Shown in pieces: positions 45,275-54,762 of a stretch of DNA of 64,000 nt (the stretch's first letter is position 1; every line of letters starts with the position of its first letter). Source of the stretch: Flavobacteriales bacterium. Lineage in GTDB: Bacteria; Bacteroidota; Bacteroidia; NS11-12g; UBA955. Where the stretch lies: NCBI GenBank assembly GCA_947496375.1, contig CANMCY010000001.1, positions 134,756 to 198,755 on the forward strand. Direction: 5' to 3'. A program made the position numbers and the translations under genes. The notes under the pieces are model-generated. The model had not been told where the DNA came from. It was given only the letters and a program-made list of their open reading frames with translations, and did no database searches.

Positions 45275-46474
45275 ATGTTTGATGGTGTTGTAATATATTA
45301 TTTCCCTTTCTTTTCTTCAGAGGATTTATCTTCAGATGCCAATATTGAAGATATAAAAGGTATTAAATCCTGGCAGTTCGTTGATTCTTCATTCAACGAC
45401 TATTTTATTAATATTTTCACCCAAACCTCCAGAATGTTTAGGTTGGGAGAGGGAATAGTATCATCCAAAATATTTGATTACGATGATGAATTGAGCAATT
45501 GCATTTTTACTACGGATACCGGTTTGGGCTTTAGGGATTATCGATACCTGAATGTGATGAAATGTGGTTTTCGGTTTAAAAATCTTAGTGCTGACGAAGT
45601 TCAGGCCCATGTGAAAAGCCATTCACAGCAATTGTATAATGCAGTATTATCATTCGAAATACCTGAATTTGCGTCAAAGGCGGAGGTGATAAAGCAGCAG
45701 TTATTTCATCAAAAGTTAAAAATACAAATGGTTCTGATTGACCATGCCAATTTATCTTTCGAACAGCGGAAATATTGCTTGCTGGATTTGGCACTGGATA
45801 AGAAATCAGGCACTGCCAATGCAACTTACAGTCAATCAGCCAAGCAGTTTAAGGCACATTCATTTTCGTACCTTGAGGCCTTAATGTCGGAATCACTGGT
45901 AGATCAGTATCAGGAGTGGTCCGGATTCATTACGCCCAAGAAATTTATTGCAATTTATGAATGTGACGCTGCGGAGGCCGAGGGTAATTATAGAAATAAC
46001 AGTGTACAATTCGGACTAATTTACATCCAAAAAATCATCTTGTCAGAGTTTATCAACTTATTAAACCTATGGATTAATGAGAACAAGTTTGAAAATAACC
46101 TGTCTCTTTCAAAATATTACCTGCGATTTGCCAGAAATTTTGATTTTCAGACAGTATCCACCAAGTATCTCTACAACAATTATTCAGAGCGTTTGGATAA
46201 GATTTTGAACATTGCAACGGAAAGGCAGTGGGTTTTGGATAAAATAAAAGAAATTGAGGGTGTACTGGAAAAAGAAAAAAATCAAATTACCAATTTGCTT
46301 TTATTTTTAATTGCCCTGTTGCAGTTAGCAGCAGTTTTTTTGGATGATATAAGACATTTTCTGGTGGGTGTGTTCAGTGTTTCAGAGGAGGCTGCCAAAA
46401 ACAGCATGTCAGCCATGGTAATGCTTATTTGTTTGTTTATAGGTGTTGTTTTTTTTCTGAAAAGACGGATATAA
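45275..46474 (+). CDS. AT-rich membrane protein of unknown function with two C-terminal helices
   Basis: The 399-residue protein starts [13 protein letters not shown]. It has a soluble N-terminal part of about 305 residues, a charged coiled-coil stretch (about 320-345, [16 protein letters not shown]), and two membrane helices (about 347-362 and 376-392) separated by a short loop, ending in KRRI. Topology recalls CorA-like proteins, but no GMN motif is present. Base composition is visibly more AT-rich than the neighbours. I do not recognise the family. It stands alone between a lipoprotein gene and dnaK. Confidence 0.65.
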   Translation: MFDGVVIYYFPFFSSEDLSSDANIEDIKGIKSWQFVDSSFNDYFINIFTQTSRMFRLGEGIVSSKIFDYDDELSNCIFTTDTGLGFRDYRYLNVMKCGFRFKNLSADEVQAHVKSHSQQLYNAVLSFEIPEFASKAEVIKQQLFHQKLKIQMVLIDHANLSFEQRKYCLLDLALDKKSGTANATYSQSAKQFKAHSFSYLEALMSESLVDQYQEWSGFITPKKFIAIYECDAAEAEGNYRNNSVQFGLIYIQKIILSEFINLLNLWINENKFENNLSLSKYYLRFARNFDFQTVSTKYLYNNYSERLDKILNIATERQWVLDKIKEIEGVLEKEKNQITNLLLFLIALLQLAAVFLDDIRHFLVGVFSVSEEAAKNSMSAMVMLICLFIGVVFFLKRRI

Positions 46475-46478
46475 ACCA

Positions 46479-46508
46479 CAAAAAAAGAGGCACTTTTCAG
46501 TGCCTCTT
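46479..46508 (-). terminator. rho-independent terminator of dnaK
   Basis: A 10-bp stem (AAGAGGCACT/AGTGCCTCTT) has a 4-nt loop. On the minus strand it is followed by a run of eight T, just after the dnaK stop. Confidence 0.9.
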
Positions 46509-46529
46509 CTCATCATTTACCATATGGAA

Positions 46530-48428
46530 TTATTTCACTTCTTCGAAGTCCACATCTTCTACTTTACCATCATTGTCTGACTTTCCTGCACCTTCGGTAC
46601 CGGTGGTTTGCTCTGCCTGGTTAGCTGCGTTGTACATGTCCTGGCTTGCCGCTTCCCATGCTTTGCTGAGTTCGGCTGTTGCAGTTTCAATGGCGGGCAA
46701 ATCCTTGGCTTCATGCGCTTTTTTAAGCGTATCCAGCGCAGATTCAATGGCGGTTTTCTTTTCGGCAGGTATTTTATCGCCGTATTCTTTCAGCTGTTTT
46801 TCAGTGCTGAAAATCAGTGAATCGGCTGCATTCAGTTTATCCACTTCTTCACGACGCTTGTTGTCGGCTTCTGCATTTTCCTGTGCCTCCTGCTTCATTT
46901 TCTCGATATCTTCCTTGCTTAATCCGCTGCTGGCTTCAATGCGTATCTTCTGCTCTTTGCCGGTGGCCTTATCTTTTGCACTCACGCTCAGAATACCATT
47001 TGCGTCGATGTCAAAAGTTACCTCAATCTGAGGTACGCCGCGGGGTGCAGGCGGAACTCCGTCCAGAATGAATTTGCCTATGGTTTTGTTGTCGCGAGCC
47101 ATGGGTCTTTCACCTTGAAGAATATGAATTTCAACTTGTGGCTGATTATCAGCAGCTGTGCTGAAAACTTCGGTTTTCTTGGTGGGGATGGTGGTGTTAG
47201 ACTCAATCATTTTAGTAAACACGCTGCCCATGGTTTCAATACCCAGACTTAGTGGGGTAACATCCAGCAGCAGTATGTCTTTTACTTCACCGGTAAGAAC
47301 ACCGCCCTGCAATGCTGCACCTATGGCAACTACCTCATCGGGGTTTACACCTTTGCTGGGGGCTTTGCCGAAGAAATCTTCCACCAGCTTTTGTATCGCC
47401 GGTATGCGGGTAGAGCCACCCACGAGAATCACTTCATCGATTTCGGAAGGATTCATGCCTGCATCGGAAAGGGCCTTTTTACAGGGCTCCAGGGTGCGCT
47501 GAATCAGGGTAGCGGCCAGTTGTTCAAACTTGCTGCGGGTTAGCTTGCGAACCAAGTGAGCGGGCACACCGTCTATAGCGGTTATATAGGGCAGGTTGAT
47601 ATCTGTTTCAGTGCTGCTTGACAGTTCGATTTTCGCTTTTTCTGCAGCTTCTTTCAACCGTTGCAGAGCCATGGGATCTTTACGCAGATCCATGTTTTGC
47701 TCGGCTTTGAATTCCTCGGCCAGCCAGTCTATTACTACTTGGTCGAAGTCGTCGCCGCCAAGGTGGGTGTCACCATTGGTACTTTTTACTTCAAATACAC
47801 CGTCGCCAAGTTCCAGCACGCTGATATCAAACGTACCACCACCGAGGTCATAGACTGCTATTTTCATATCCTGTCCTTTTTTGTCCATGCCATAGGCAAG
47901 GGCAGCGGCTGTGGGCTCATTAATGATGCGTTCTACCTTGAGTCCTGCAATTTCGCCGGCTTCTTTGGTGGCTTGTCTTTGGGCATCGTCAAAATAGGCG
48001 GGAACGGTTACCACGGCGCGGGTAACTTCATGTCCCAGGAAATCTTCAGCTGTTTTCTTCATCTTCTGAAGTACCATAGCGCTGATTTCCTGCGGTGTGT
48101 AGGTGCGGTCTCCGATTTGCACACGGGGTGTGTCATTGTCGCCTTTCACAACTTCATAGCTCACACGGCCGGTTTCAGTCTGTACGTTGGAGAATTTTTC
48201 TCCCATAAAACGCTTGATGGATGAAATGGTGTGCTTAGGGTTGGTGATGGCCTGACGTTTGGCGGGATCCCCCACTTTTCTTTCTCCGTTGCCGCCATCC
48301 AGAAAGGCAACAATGGAGGGGGTAGTGCGACGTCCTTCGCTGTTAGCAATCACAACGGGCTCGTTTCCTTCCAGTACGGCAACACAGCTGTTGGTGGTGC
48401 CCAGATCAATACCTATAATTTTACTCAT
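46530..48428 (-). CDS. dnaK: molecular chaperone DnaK (Hsp70)
   Basis: The 632-residue protein begins [16 protein letters not shown] and has the nucleotide-binding signatures [12 protein letters not shown] and [15 protein letters not shown]. The substrate-binding domain (about 390-600) follows, with a Gly-rich tail and an acidic end ([10 protein letters not shown]). The ATG at 48428 is chosen over an in-frame upstream ATG because it matches the universal DnaK N-terminus. It folds proteins with DnaJ and GrpE, which are not encoded here. It is a single-gene transcript with its own terminator. Confidence 0.99.
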   Translation of the reverse strand: MSKIIGIDLGTTNSCVAVLEGNEPVVIANSEGRRTTPSIVAFLDGGNGERKVGDPAKRQAITNPKHTISSIKRFMGEKFSNVQTETGRVSYEVVKGDNDTPRVQIGDRTYTPQEISAMVLQKMKKTAEDFLGHEVTRAVVTVPAYFDDAQRQATKEAGEIAGLKVERIINEPTAAALAYGMDKKGQDMKIAVYDLGGGTFDISVLELGDGVFEVKSTNGDTHLGGDDFDQVVIDWLAEEFKAEQNMDLRKDPMALQRLKEAAEKAKIELSSSTETDINLPYITAIDGVPAHLVRKLTRSKFEQLAATLIQRTLEPCKKALSDAGMNPSEIDEVILVGGSTRIPAIQKLVEDFFGKAPSKGVNPDEVVAIGAALQGGVLTGEVKDILLLDVTPLSLGIETMGSVFTKMIESNTTIPTKKTEVFSTAADNQPQVEIHILQGERPMARDNKTIGKFILDGVPPAPRGVPQIEVTFDIDANGILSVSAKDKATGKEQKIRIEASSGLSKEDIEKMKQEAQENAEADNKRREEVDKLNAADSLIFSTEKQLKEYGDKIPAEKKTAIESALDTLKKAHEAKDLPAIETATAELSKAWEAASQDMYNAANQAEQTTGTEGAGKSDNDGKVEDVDFEEVK

Positions 48429-48489
48429 GATTTCAGTATAGCCATCTTGAAACAACAAAAATGCCAAGCAGCAAAATACGGGCTGCGTA

Positions 48490-48502
48490 TGACGAAATGG
48501 CA
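48490..48502. promoter_or_regulatory. imperfect palindrome upstream of dnaK
   Basis: TGACGAAATGGCA is an imperfect palindrome (TGnC...GnCA arms), 61 nt upstream of the dnaK ATG. It could be a heat-shock operator, but the evidence is its shape and position alone. Confidence 0.25.
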
Positions 48503-48514
48503 GTAAGACTGATT

Positions 48515-49522
48515 TTATGGCAGAATGTTTAGCGCCTTGGTTTCTGCGTTGTTCCTCATGAAAAGGATTGAGCCACTGTCAAATTTCACCTTGTCGATTT
48601 TTTGTATACACCGACTGGCAAAAAGTCCGATTCCGCCCTGAATATTGCTGAATTCTGCCTGTTTTTGCACAATGCCTATAGAAGGTTCATTCACTGAAAT
48701 GTAATCTGATAAAAGCTGGTTACCTCCGTAAACCCGGATGCCGGCATACCTCATTCTGTGATACAGCCCGGGATCTGCTGTGATGGTATTGCGCAAAAAT
48801 TGCAATAATGCCAGCCGGGGGATTTTATAAAGCATATTGCTGTTACCTATGGCAGATGCATTGGTAAGTACGCTCCAAGTGGCAACCTTGGTGGTTTTCT
48901 TAAATGTATCATTAACGGGAAACTCATCGTAGGTGATGTCCATTTTTACATCATAGGCAAAGCTGTTTGTTCCGGCCTTCATACTGATGGTGAGGTATTC
49001 AGGGGTTACGGCAAAGTTGCTGCTGGAGTCTCGGAAGGGGGAAAGTATATTGGCAAGCCCCACCAGATTGGTTTCTGCGCGAACCATGTTGCCGGTTTTG
49101 GGACTGTAGACCTCCAGTATGTATCGCTTCCCTGCATCCAGTGATGATGTTCCGGAGGTTTTTAAACGGTACAGCGGATTTTTATCATTGGCAAACAATC
49201 CCGAGTCTTTGGCAATATTCCAGACCCGTGTGAGCTTACCGTTAAATACGTTGTCCGATGACCTGAGTGAAACCATGGCCGAATCCAGATAGAGTGAATC
49301 ACTGATTTTTGCCACCTGAAGTGCACCGCTGTTTTGATTGAGAAATGCCTTTGCCACACGCACATATTGCACACTGTCATTGACATTGAGCATCCCGTAA
49401 ACTACAATGGTCTCTTTCCAGTCCGCATTGATGTCCAGATCGTTTTTACAGGAAAATAAAGAAATAATAACCGCACAAAATGCGGAGATTAATAAACGGT
49501 ATGCAGTTGACAGTTTTTTCAC
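48515..49522 (-). CDS. DUF4249 family lipoprotein
   Basis: The 335-residue protein has a lipoprotein signal (IISLFSC, Cys at residue 25). It is followed by [28 protein letters not shown], the start of the Bacteroidota DUF4249 fold, and a long beta-rich body. Members are usually next to a TonB-dependent receptor gene; none is here. A periplasmic or surface lipoprotein role is inferred. It is divergent from the coiled-coil protein gene. Confidence 0.85.
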   Translation of the reverse strand: MKKLSTAYRLLISAFCAVIISLFSCKNDLDINADWKETIVVYGMLNVNDSVQYVRVAKAFLNQNSGALQVAKISDSLYLDSAMVSLRSSDNVFNGKLTRVWNIAKDSGLFANDKNPLYRLKTSGTSSLDAGKRYILEVYSPKTGNMVRAETNLVGLANILSPFRDSSSNFAVTPEYLTISMKAGTNSFAYDVKMDITYDEFPVNDTFKKTTKVATWSVLTNASAIGNSNMLYKIPRLALLQFLRNTITADPGLYHRMRYAGIRVYGGNQLLSDYISVNEPSIGIVQKQAEFSNIQGGIGLFASRCIQKIDKVKFDSGSILFMRNNAETKALNILP

Positions 49523-49549
49523 AACGATGCTGAAGTCAGCTTTTTGGTC

Positions 49550-49557
49550 TAACTTTG
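49550..49557 (+). promoter_or_regulatory. -7 element of the coiled-coil/panB operon
   Basis: TAACTTTG matches TAnnTTTG, 17 nt before the ATG at 49575. It supports that start over longer in-frame starts overlapping the divergent DUF4249 gene. Confidence 0.55.
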
Positions 49558-49574
49558 CCTTTACTCCTGCAAAG

Positions 49575-50876
49575 ATGAGGAAAATTATCGGCCTTTGTTT
49601 TCTGTTATGCTTTTTTTACCCGGCGCAAACACAGCAGGTTACCAAAGATTTTATGAAGCTGGTATGGGAAGACAATTTTCAAAAACTGGAAAATGTGTGG
49701 GCGCAGCAATCCACGGCAGATAATTTTTTCATCGGATCTTCTGAAGGTTTTGAGGTATGGCGAAAGAGCAAAAACAACGGCTACTTCATTTTCCCGCAAA
49801 AGGTGCAGGAATTCCGCGTGTTTGAGGTTTCGCTGCAGTTTGTTTTCGATGGGAAAGGGGCCGCTGAAAATGCAGCAGGATTGTTGTTACAGGCCCAACC
49901 CGACGGCTCGGGGGCGGTGATTGTGGAGGTAAACCGAAAAAAGCAATTCCGCATTCGCAGGGCATCCTCCAATAGATTAATTCCGGTAAATGAGCCCAAT
50001 AAGGGCTGGCGAAAGCCCGAAACTAAAATTAGAGGAGAAGGCATCACCTTGACCGTGAAAACAAACGACAAGGTGTATGACGTTTACATCAATAATATTT
50101 ACGCTTATTCCTTCACAGAAATAGAGTTTTCAAAAGGATGGATAGGTTTGTATGTGGGGCCTGAAACCCGGGTAATATACAAGAAGCTCACCGTGAAAAT
50201 AGACGATGAATCATCTTCATTGCCAACAGCATTAACCAATTTCCCCGACGATAGAAAATCCCTGCATCTGCAGCTGGCAAGATTGAAGGAGGTTATCCAA
50301 AAGAAGGATTTTCGCATAGCGGAACTCGAAGGGCAGTTAAAGGATCAGACAGGGCTCAATTACAAGGCCGACAGTGTTTTGTTGAAGCAATCTCAGGAAG
50401 CGGTAGCACGGGTGGATGAGCTGGAAATAGAGTTGGAAAAAGTGAATGAGGATAAGCTGAAACTGGAAAAAGAATTACTGAAACTGCAGCAGTTTAAAAA
50501 TGCCGCATCAGGCGCTGTGGATGTCAATGTGACAGATAATCTCATTAACATCAATGAAGAACTGCGCATTGAATTGCAAAAATCTAAAAAGACCATAGAA
50601 GATCTGGAGGCGGCCTTGCTGAAGCAGCAATCCCAGGTAGATGGATGGATCAAAAAGCTCAACCAGATGGAGAACGCTACGGAAGATTTTAAAAATAATG
50701 TCCGGTTTCAGCGGGGATTGCTTATTCAAAAAGACAGCATCATTCGCGAACAGCAAAAATCCATCGATCAGCTGGAGAAGTCAGCCAGAGAGGCGGAAAA
50801 GGACAAGAAAAAAACAACGCTTCCGTCAAAAAAAGAAAAAGAAATAAAAAAGGAAAACCTGTTTGATGAAAACTAA
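49575..50876 (+). CDS. secreted protein with lectin-like domain and long coiled coil
   Basis: The 433-residue protein has a signal peptide (to about residue 20, PAQTQ). A jelly-roll-like domain of about 200 residues (concanavalin-like: VFEVSLQFVF, VIVEVNRKKQFRIRR, GWIGLYVGPETRVIYKKLTVKI) is followed by a highly charged coiled coil from about residue 230 to 420 and a Lys-rich tail. This resembles envelope proteins of Bacteroidota with carbohydrate-binding-like heads. The role is unknown. PanB begins 3 nt downstream. Confidence 0.7.
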   Translation: MRKIIGLCFLLCFFYPAQTQQVTKDFMKLVWEDNFQKLENVWAQQSTADNFFIGSSEGFEVWRKSKNNGYFIFPQKVQEFRVFEVSLQFVFDGKGAAENAAGLLLQAQPDGSGAVIVEVNRKKQFRIRRASSNRLIPVNEPNKGWRKPETKIRGEGITLTVKTNDKVYDVYINNIYAYSFTEIEFSKGWIGLYVGPETRVIYKKLTVKIDDESSSLPTALTNFPDDRKSLHLQLARLKEVIQKKDFRIAELEGQLKDQTGLNYKADSVLLKQSQEAVARVDELEIELEKVNEDKLKLEKELLKLQQFKNAASGAVDVNVTDNLININEELRIELQKSKKTIEDLEAALLKQQSQVDGWIKKLNQMENATEDFKNNVRFQRGLLIQKDSIIREQQKSIDQLEKSAREAEKDKKKTTLPSKKEKEIKKENLFDEN

Positions 50877-50879
50877 ACC

Positions 50880-51698
50880 ATGAGTATTCAGAAAAAAGAA
50901 TTTAAAAAAATAACCACCCACGTTTTGCTTGAGATGAAGCAAAAAGGGGAAAAAATTTCGATGCTAACTGCATACGATTTTTCCATGGCCAAGCTGGTTG
51001 ACCAGGCAGGGATTGATGTGATACTGGTGGGTGACAGCGCCAGTAACGTAATGGCCGGACATGAAACCACGCTGCCCATAACCCTCGATCAGATGATATA
51101 CCACGCATCGTCCGTGGTGCGTGGCATTGACAGGGCACTGGTGGTAGTAGATTTGCCTTTTGGCAGTTACCAGGGAAACAGCAAGGAAGCGTTGGCCAGT
51201 ACCATCCGCATAATGAAGGAAAGCGGCGCGCATGCCGTGAAAATGGAAGGAGGGGAAGAGATTATTGAAAGTATTAAGCGAATCCTTACTGCCGGAGTAC
51301 CTGTGATGGGGCACCTGGGCCTCACACCCCAGAGCATATATAAATTCGGAACCTACGCCGTGCGTGCTACGGAAGAAGAAGAAGCCGAAAAACTGATACA
51401 CGACAGTAAATTGCTGGAGGCAGCCGGTTGCTTTGCACTGGTGCTTGAAAAAATACCCAGTAAGCTGGCCAAGAGGGTAGCTGAAAATTTAACCATTCCT
51501 GTAATAGGCATTGGTGCCGGACCTGACGTAGACGGACAGGTGCTTGTTTTACACGATATGCTGGGGATTAATACAGAATTTAAGCCTCGTTTTTTACGCA
51601 AGTACGCCGACTTGCACGGTATCATCACCGGTGCAGTGCAGCATTATGTATCGGACGTGAAAAACCGCGATTTCCCTAACGAAAAGGAACAATACTAA
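50880..51698 (+). CDS. panB: 3-methyl-2-oxobutanoate hydroxymethyltransferase
   Basis: The 272-residue protein has [19 protein letters not shown], the metal site [18 protein letters not shown], and [11 protein letters not shown]. It makes ketopantoate from 2-oxoisovalerate and 5,10-methylene-THF, the first step of pantothenate synthesis, using a folate made by FolD. No other pan genes are adjacent. Confidence 0.97.
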   Translation: MSIQKKEFKKITTHVLLEMKQKGEKISMLTAYDFSMAKLVDQAGIDVILVGDSASNVMAGHETTLPITLDQMIYHASSVVRGIDRALVVVDLPFGSYQGNSKEALASTIRIMKESGAHAVKMEGGEEIIESIKRILTAGVPVMGHLGLTPQSIYKFGTYAVRATEEEEAEKLIHDSKLLEAAGCFALVLEKIPSKLAKRVAENLTIPVIGIGAGPDVDGQVLVLHDMLGINTEFKPRFLRKYADLHGIITGAVQHYVSDVKNRDFPNEKEQY

Positions 51699-51700
51699 GT

Positions 51701-52357
51701 TTAGCCGTTGGCTTTTTTGTGGTCGGCCAGGAACTGAGCCAGGCCAATATCGGTGAGGGGATGCTTGAAAAGTCCCATAATGGCGCTGAGCGGGCAGGTT
51801 ACCACATCGGCACCGGCTTGGGCGCTTTTCACAATGTGTAAAGGATTGCGAATGCTGGCAGCCAGAATCTGGGTTTCATAACCCTGTATGGAATAAATTT
51901 CTGCAATTTGCTGAATCAGATCTATGCCGTCCCAGCTGCTGTCATCGAGGCGACCTATAAATGGCGACAGGTAGGTGGCGCCGGCTTTGGCTGCGAGAAT
52001 GGCTTGCCCCGAACTGAATACCAAAGTACAGTTAGTGCGGATGCCTTTTTTGGTAAAGTGGGAAATGGCTTTTACCCCGTCTACGATCATGGGTACTTTC
52101 ACCACAATGTTAGGATGAAGTCCGGCCAAACGCTCACCTTCATCAACCATGCCTTTGAAATCGGTAGAAATCACTTCGGCACTCACATCGCCGTTTACAA
52201 TGTTGCAAATGGCTTTGTAGTGATTGAGTACATTGTCATGTCCGGTAATACCCTCTTTGGCCATTAAAGATGGATTGGTGGTTACACCGTCAAGAATGCC
52301 GAGTTCATTGGCTTCGCGTATCTGTTCGAGGTTGGCTGTGTCGATGAAGAATTTCAT
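51701..52357 (-). CDS. fsa: fructose-6-phosphate aldolase / transaldolase-like protein
   Basis: The 218-residue protein begins MKFFIDTANLEQIREANELGILDGVTTNPSL. It has the Schiff-base Lys in VVKVPMIVDGVKA (Lys residue of VKVP) and SPFIGRLDDSSWDG. Short proteins of this type are annotated as fructose-6-phosphate aldolase or class-4 transaldolase. The distinction cannot be made without alignment. A -7 element lies 7 nt before its ATG, and it is convergent with panB. Confidence 0.93.
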   Translation of the reverse strand: MKFFIDTANLEQIREANELGILDGVTTNPSLMAKEGITGHDNVLNHYKAICNIVNGDVSAEVISTDFKGMVDEGERLAGLHPNIVVKVPMIVDGVKAISHFTKKGIRTNCTLVFSSGQAILAAKAGATYLSPFIGRLDDSSWDGIDLIQQIAEIYSIQGYETQILAASIRNPLHIVKSAQAGADVVTCPLSAIMGLFKHPLTDIGLAQFLADHKKANG

Positions 52358-52364
52358 GTTGTGG

Positions 52365-52372
52365 CAAAATTA
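52365..52372 (-). promoter_or_regulatory. -7 element of fsa
   Basis: The minus strand reads TAATTTTG, 7 nt before the ATG at 52357. Confidence 0.55.
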
Positions 52373-52414
52373 GCACCTTTCTCGTGGACCTAATTTGTGG
52401 ACAACCGGAATTTA

Positions 52415-53053
52415 TCACCAACTTTTCACCCGATAAAAAATGTGGAGGCCCCCAAATGCCTGACTCAGTCCGTAATCATAACCGGTGCGATTGGTGCTGT
52501 TCAGGCGCAGGCCGGCTTCTGCTTTCAGGTGAATCGGAATTTTGAGCGGGGTATAGTGAAAGGAGAGTCCAAACTGCGGCATGTAGCGGCTTTGAGGCCA
52601 TTGCCGCTCTGTGATAATTCCATTGCTGAAAACTTCCGAACCGCTTTCCTTAAATATGCCCTGAAGCCCAAACCAAATGGCCGGATTGAAGCGGGGTTTG
52701 TCATTGAATTTTAGTTCACCTACAGCGTTTACTGTCCACAAGCGCAAATTTGCCTGATACAAAATGCTGTTGCCTGAGCGTATGTCGGGGCGGTAGTTAA
52801 CTTCGCCAAAACCCATTGAAATGTTGGCATTGAACAAATGGGACAATGAACTTTGAACCGATAAACCCGCCGAGTAGGCATTGTTAATTCTGTCTGAATA
52901 ATAGTTGCCCAACTCTTCATTGGCATAGTAACGGTAGAAATTTGTTTCCCCTCTGCCATAAATTCCGACACTGATATCCTCGGGGATGGAATTAATCTGG
53001 GCTTCTGCCCGCATGGCAATCAGCAGGGTTAGCAATAGCAAAATTTGCTTCAT
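52415..53053 (-). CDS. outer-membrane barrel protein of unknown function
   Basis: The 212-residue protein has a signal peptide (to residue 18, RAEAQ). A strand-rich body with alternating aromatics (LRLWTVNAVGELKFNDKPRF, AIWFGLQGIF) follows, ending LHIFYRVKSW, whose terminal aromatic suits outer-membrane insertion. Its ATG overlaps the stop of the SRPBCC gene upstream by 4 nt. Confidence 0.7.
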   Translation of the reverse strand: MKQILLLLTLLIAMRAEAQINSIPEDISVGIYGRGETNFYRYYANEELGNYYSDRINNAYSAGLSVQSSLSHLFNANISMGFGEVNYRPDIRSGNSILYQANLRLWTVNAVGELKFNDKPRFNPAIWFGLQGIFKESGSEVFSNGIITERQWPQSRYMPQFGLSFHYTPLKIPIHLKAEAGLRLNSTNRTGYDYGLSQAFGGLHIFYRVKSW

Positions 53054-53493
53054 GGTTGTTCAAAATAGTTTCGATACCGGGGCTTTCTTATGGCAAGCAT
53101 AAACCAGATGGCCGGAACCCAAAAGGTTGTAAAAAAACAATTTTTTCCCGAGAAATACACCCTGTCATAAATCAAGGTTTGGTTATTTTTTTTCACCACA
53201 GCATGTATGTGACGCCAGTTTTTCAATCCTGTTGGCAAAGAATGGCCCTCATCGGTGAAGCACCATAAGCGCTTCTTACTGCAAACCCGGGTTATGGCAC
53301 CTGTCCAAAGGGTGGAACTCAAAAGTGATTCTACCCTCATTTTCATTCCGGCCCCCACAAAAATCCCATCGAATTGTTCAATCTTTACAGAAATTCCCGG
53401 TGGATTCAGGGTTTCCAGTAGTTTTTGATCAAAACCATCCCTTACTTTCTTAAAAGAACATTTTACAGCGGTTTTTAGGGTGATTCTAATCAT
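53050..53493 (-). CDS. SRPBCC family protein with C-terminal membrane-like segment
   Basis: The 147-residue protein starts MIRITLKTAVKCSFKKVRDGF. It has the LLETLNPPGISVKIEQFDG and WRHIHAVVKKNNQTLIYDRV pattern of Bacteroidota SRPBCC proteins, and ends with a hydrophobic stretch (TFWVPAIWFMLAIRKPRYR). The ATG at 53493 is preferred to one 37 codons upstream, which would overlap the divergent PTPS gene and add an unrelated N-terminus. Ligand is unknown. Confidence 0.75.
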   Translation of the reverse strand: MIRITLKTAVKCSFKKVRDGFDQKLLETLNPPGISVKIEQFDGIFVGAGMKMRVESLLSSTLWTGAITRVCSKKRLWCFTDEGHSLPTGLKNWRHIHAVVKKNNQTLIYDRVYFSGKNCFFTTFWVPAIWFMLAIRKPRYRNYFEQP

Positions 53494-53570
53494 TTGTGTA
53501 CTGCCAATAAAACTTTTTTCAGCCGATTTGGTTTTTATAGTACGGTTTTTGCACTGAAACATTAAACAAA

Positions 53571-53993
53571 ATGGCAAATTGGGTATCGGTAACACGCACA
53601 GCACACTTTAATGCAGCACACAGATTGCATGTGGCGGAGTGGACATCGGAAAAAAACCGCGAGTTTTTTGGTTTGTGCAACAATCCCAATTACCACGGAC
53701 ACAATTACGAACTGCATGTTACAGTTTCAGGACCGCTGGATTCAGTATCCGGATACTTGCTGGATATGAAAACCTTAAAAGACTGGATTGAGGAAGATGT
53801 AGAACGTGCTTTCGATCACCGAAACCTGAATCTGGATACCGAAGAGTTTAGAAATCTCAATCCCACCGCAGAAAATATGGCAGTGGTTATCTGGGAAAAA
53901 CTGAAAAAGCGGTTGCAGCCGGACATGAAACTGAAAATAAAATTATTCGAAACCCCCCGTAACTTTGTAGAATTTGATGGAACACAATCATAA
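53571..53993 (+). CDS. queD: 6-pyruvoyl-tetrahydropterin / 6-carboxytetrahydropterin synthase
   Basis: The 140-residue protein has zinc-binding HFNAAHRL (His12, His17) and HGH (His42, His44) with the catalytic Cys36. The spacing is CX5HGH, as in eukaryotic-type PTPS, whereas E. coli QueD has CX3HGH. It converts dihydroneopterin triphosphate, made by the adjacent folE, to 6-pyruvoyl- or 6-carboxy-tetrahydropterin. With queE and tgt in the window, a queuosine role is likely. It overlaps folE by 17 nt. Confidence 0.93.
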   Translation: MANWVSVTRTAHFNAAHRLHVAEWTSEKNREFFGLCNNPNYHGHNYELHVTVSGPLDSVSGYLLDMKTLKDWIEEDVERAFDHRNLNLDTEEFRNLNPTAENMAVVIWEKLKKRLQPDMKLKIKLFETPRNFVEFDGTQS

Positions 53994-54651
53994 ACATAAT
54001 CACGATATGCTGGGCGATGACCACGTGGGTACCAATATGGAAACCCCACTGAGACCCGATGCATTCCAAATGGATAACGAGCTGAAGATAGAGCTCATAG
54101 CCAAACATTTTACCGAAATCATGCACATTCTGGGGCTGGATTTAAGCGATGAAAGTCTTAAGGGCACACCGCTTCGTGTAGCCAAAATGTTTGTAAATGA
54201 GCAGTTCAAAGGACTGAATCCCGATAATCGTCCGCATCCTACCTTGTTTGAAAACGGTTTCAAGTACAAGGAAATGCTGGTGGAAAAGGATATTCATTTT
54301 TTCAGCACCTGCGAACATCACTTTGTGCCTATTATGGGCAAGGCGCACCTTGCCTATGTAAGCAGCGGTAAAGTAATCGGATTGAGCAAGCTCAATCGCA
54401 TTGTAGATTATTACGCCAAAAGGCCTCAGGTGCAGGAGCGCATGACCGTTCAGATTGCCAATGAATTGATGGAAGTGCTGGAAACCCAGGATGTGGCTGT
54501 GATTATTGATGCAAGGCATCTTTGTGTGGCCAGCCGTGGCATTAAGGACATCAGCAGTGCTACTGTCACTTCAAGCTATCATGGCAAATTCAACGATCCT
54601 CAGGTTCGTGCTGAATTATTAAAATACATCGAGATGAACGGCTCTGAATAA
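53977..54651 (+). CDS. folE: GTP cyclohydrolase I
   Basis: The 224-residue protein has zinc ligands in STCEHHFVPIMGKAHLAYV and the second Cys in ARHLCVASRG, plus KVIGLSKLNRIVDYYAKRPQVQERMT. It converts GTP to dihydroneopterin triphosphate, precursor for folate and queuosine. The ATG at 53977 is used; the reading frame starts just behind a TTG. The N-terminus is His-rich (MEHNHKHNHD), which may bind metal. A strong terminator follows. Confidence 0.97.
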   Translation: MEHNHKHNHDMLGDDHVGTNMETPLRPDAFQMDNELKIELIAKHFTEIMHILGLDLSDESLKGTPLRVAKMFVNEQFKGLNPDNRPHPTLFENGFKYKEMLVEKDIHFFSTCEHHFVPIMGKAHLAYVSSGKVIGLSKLNRIVDYYAKRPQVQERMTVQIANELMEVLETQDVAVIIDARHLCVASRGIKDISSATVTSSYHGKFNDPQVRAELLKYIEMNGSE

Positions 54652-54682
54652 GGGTTGTTTTTCCTATAGTGTTGTTTGTGTA

Positions 54683-54708
54683 ATAAAGGCGCCTCAGGGC
54701 GCCTTTAT
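54683..54708. terminator. rho-independent terminator (bidirectional)
   Basis: An 11-bp stem (ATAAAGGCGCC/GGCGCCTTTAT) with a 4-nt loop TCAG ends the folE transcript and faces the convergent nuclease gene. Confidence 0.9.
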
Positions 54709-54762
54709 TTATGTTGTAGCCAATCTGGGATGAGGATTGAAAAAAATCCGGCAGGGTGAACG

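Noticed and set aside
45275-46474. CorA-type magnesium channel
   Set aside because: The two C-terminal helices recall CorA, but no GMN motif follows the first helix and the soluble part does not match.
46429-47031. A 200-codon open frame on the plus strand
   Set aside because: It is the reverse shadow of the dnaK C-terminus, Ser-rich, with no recognisable domain.
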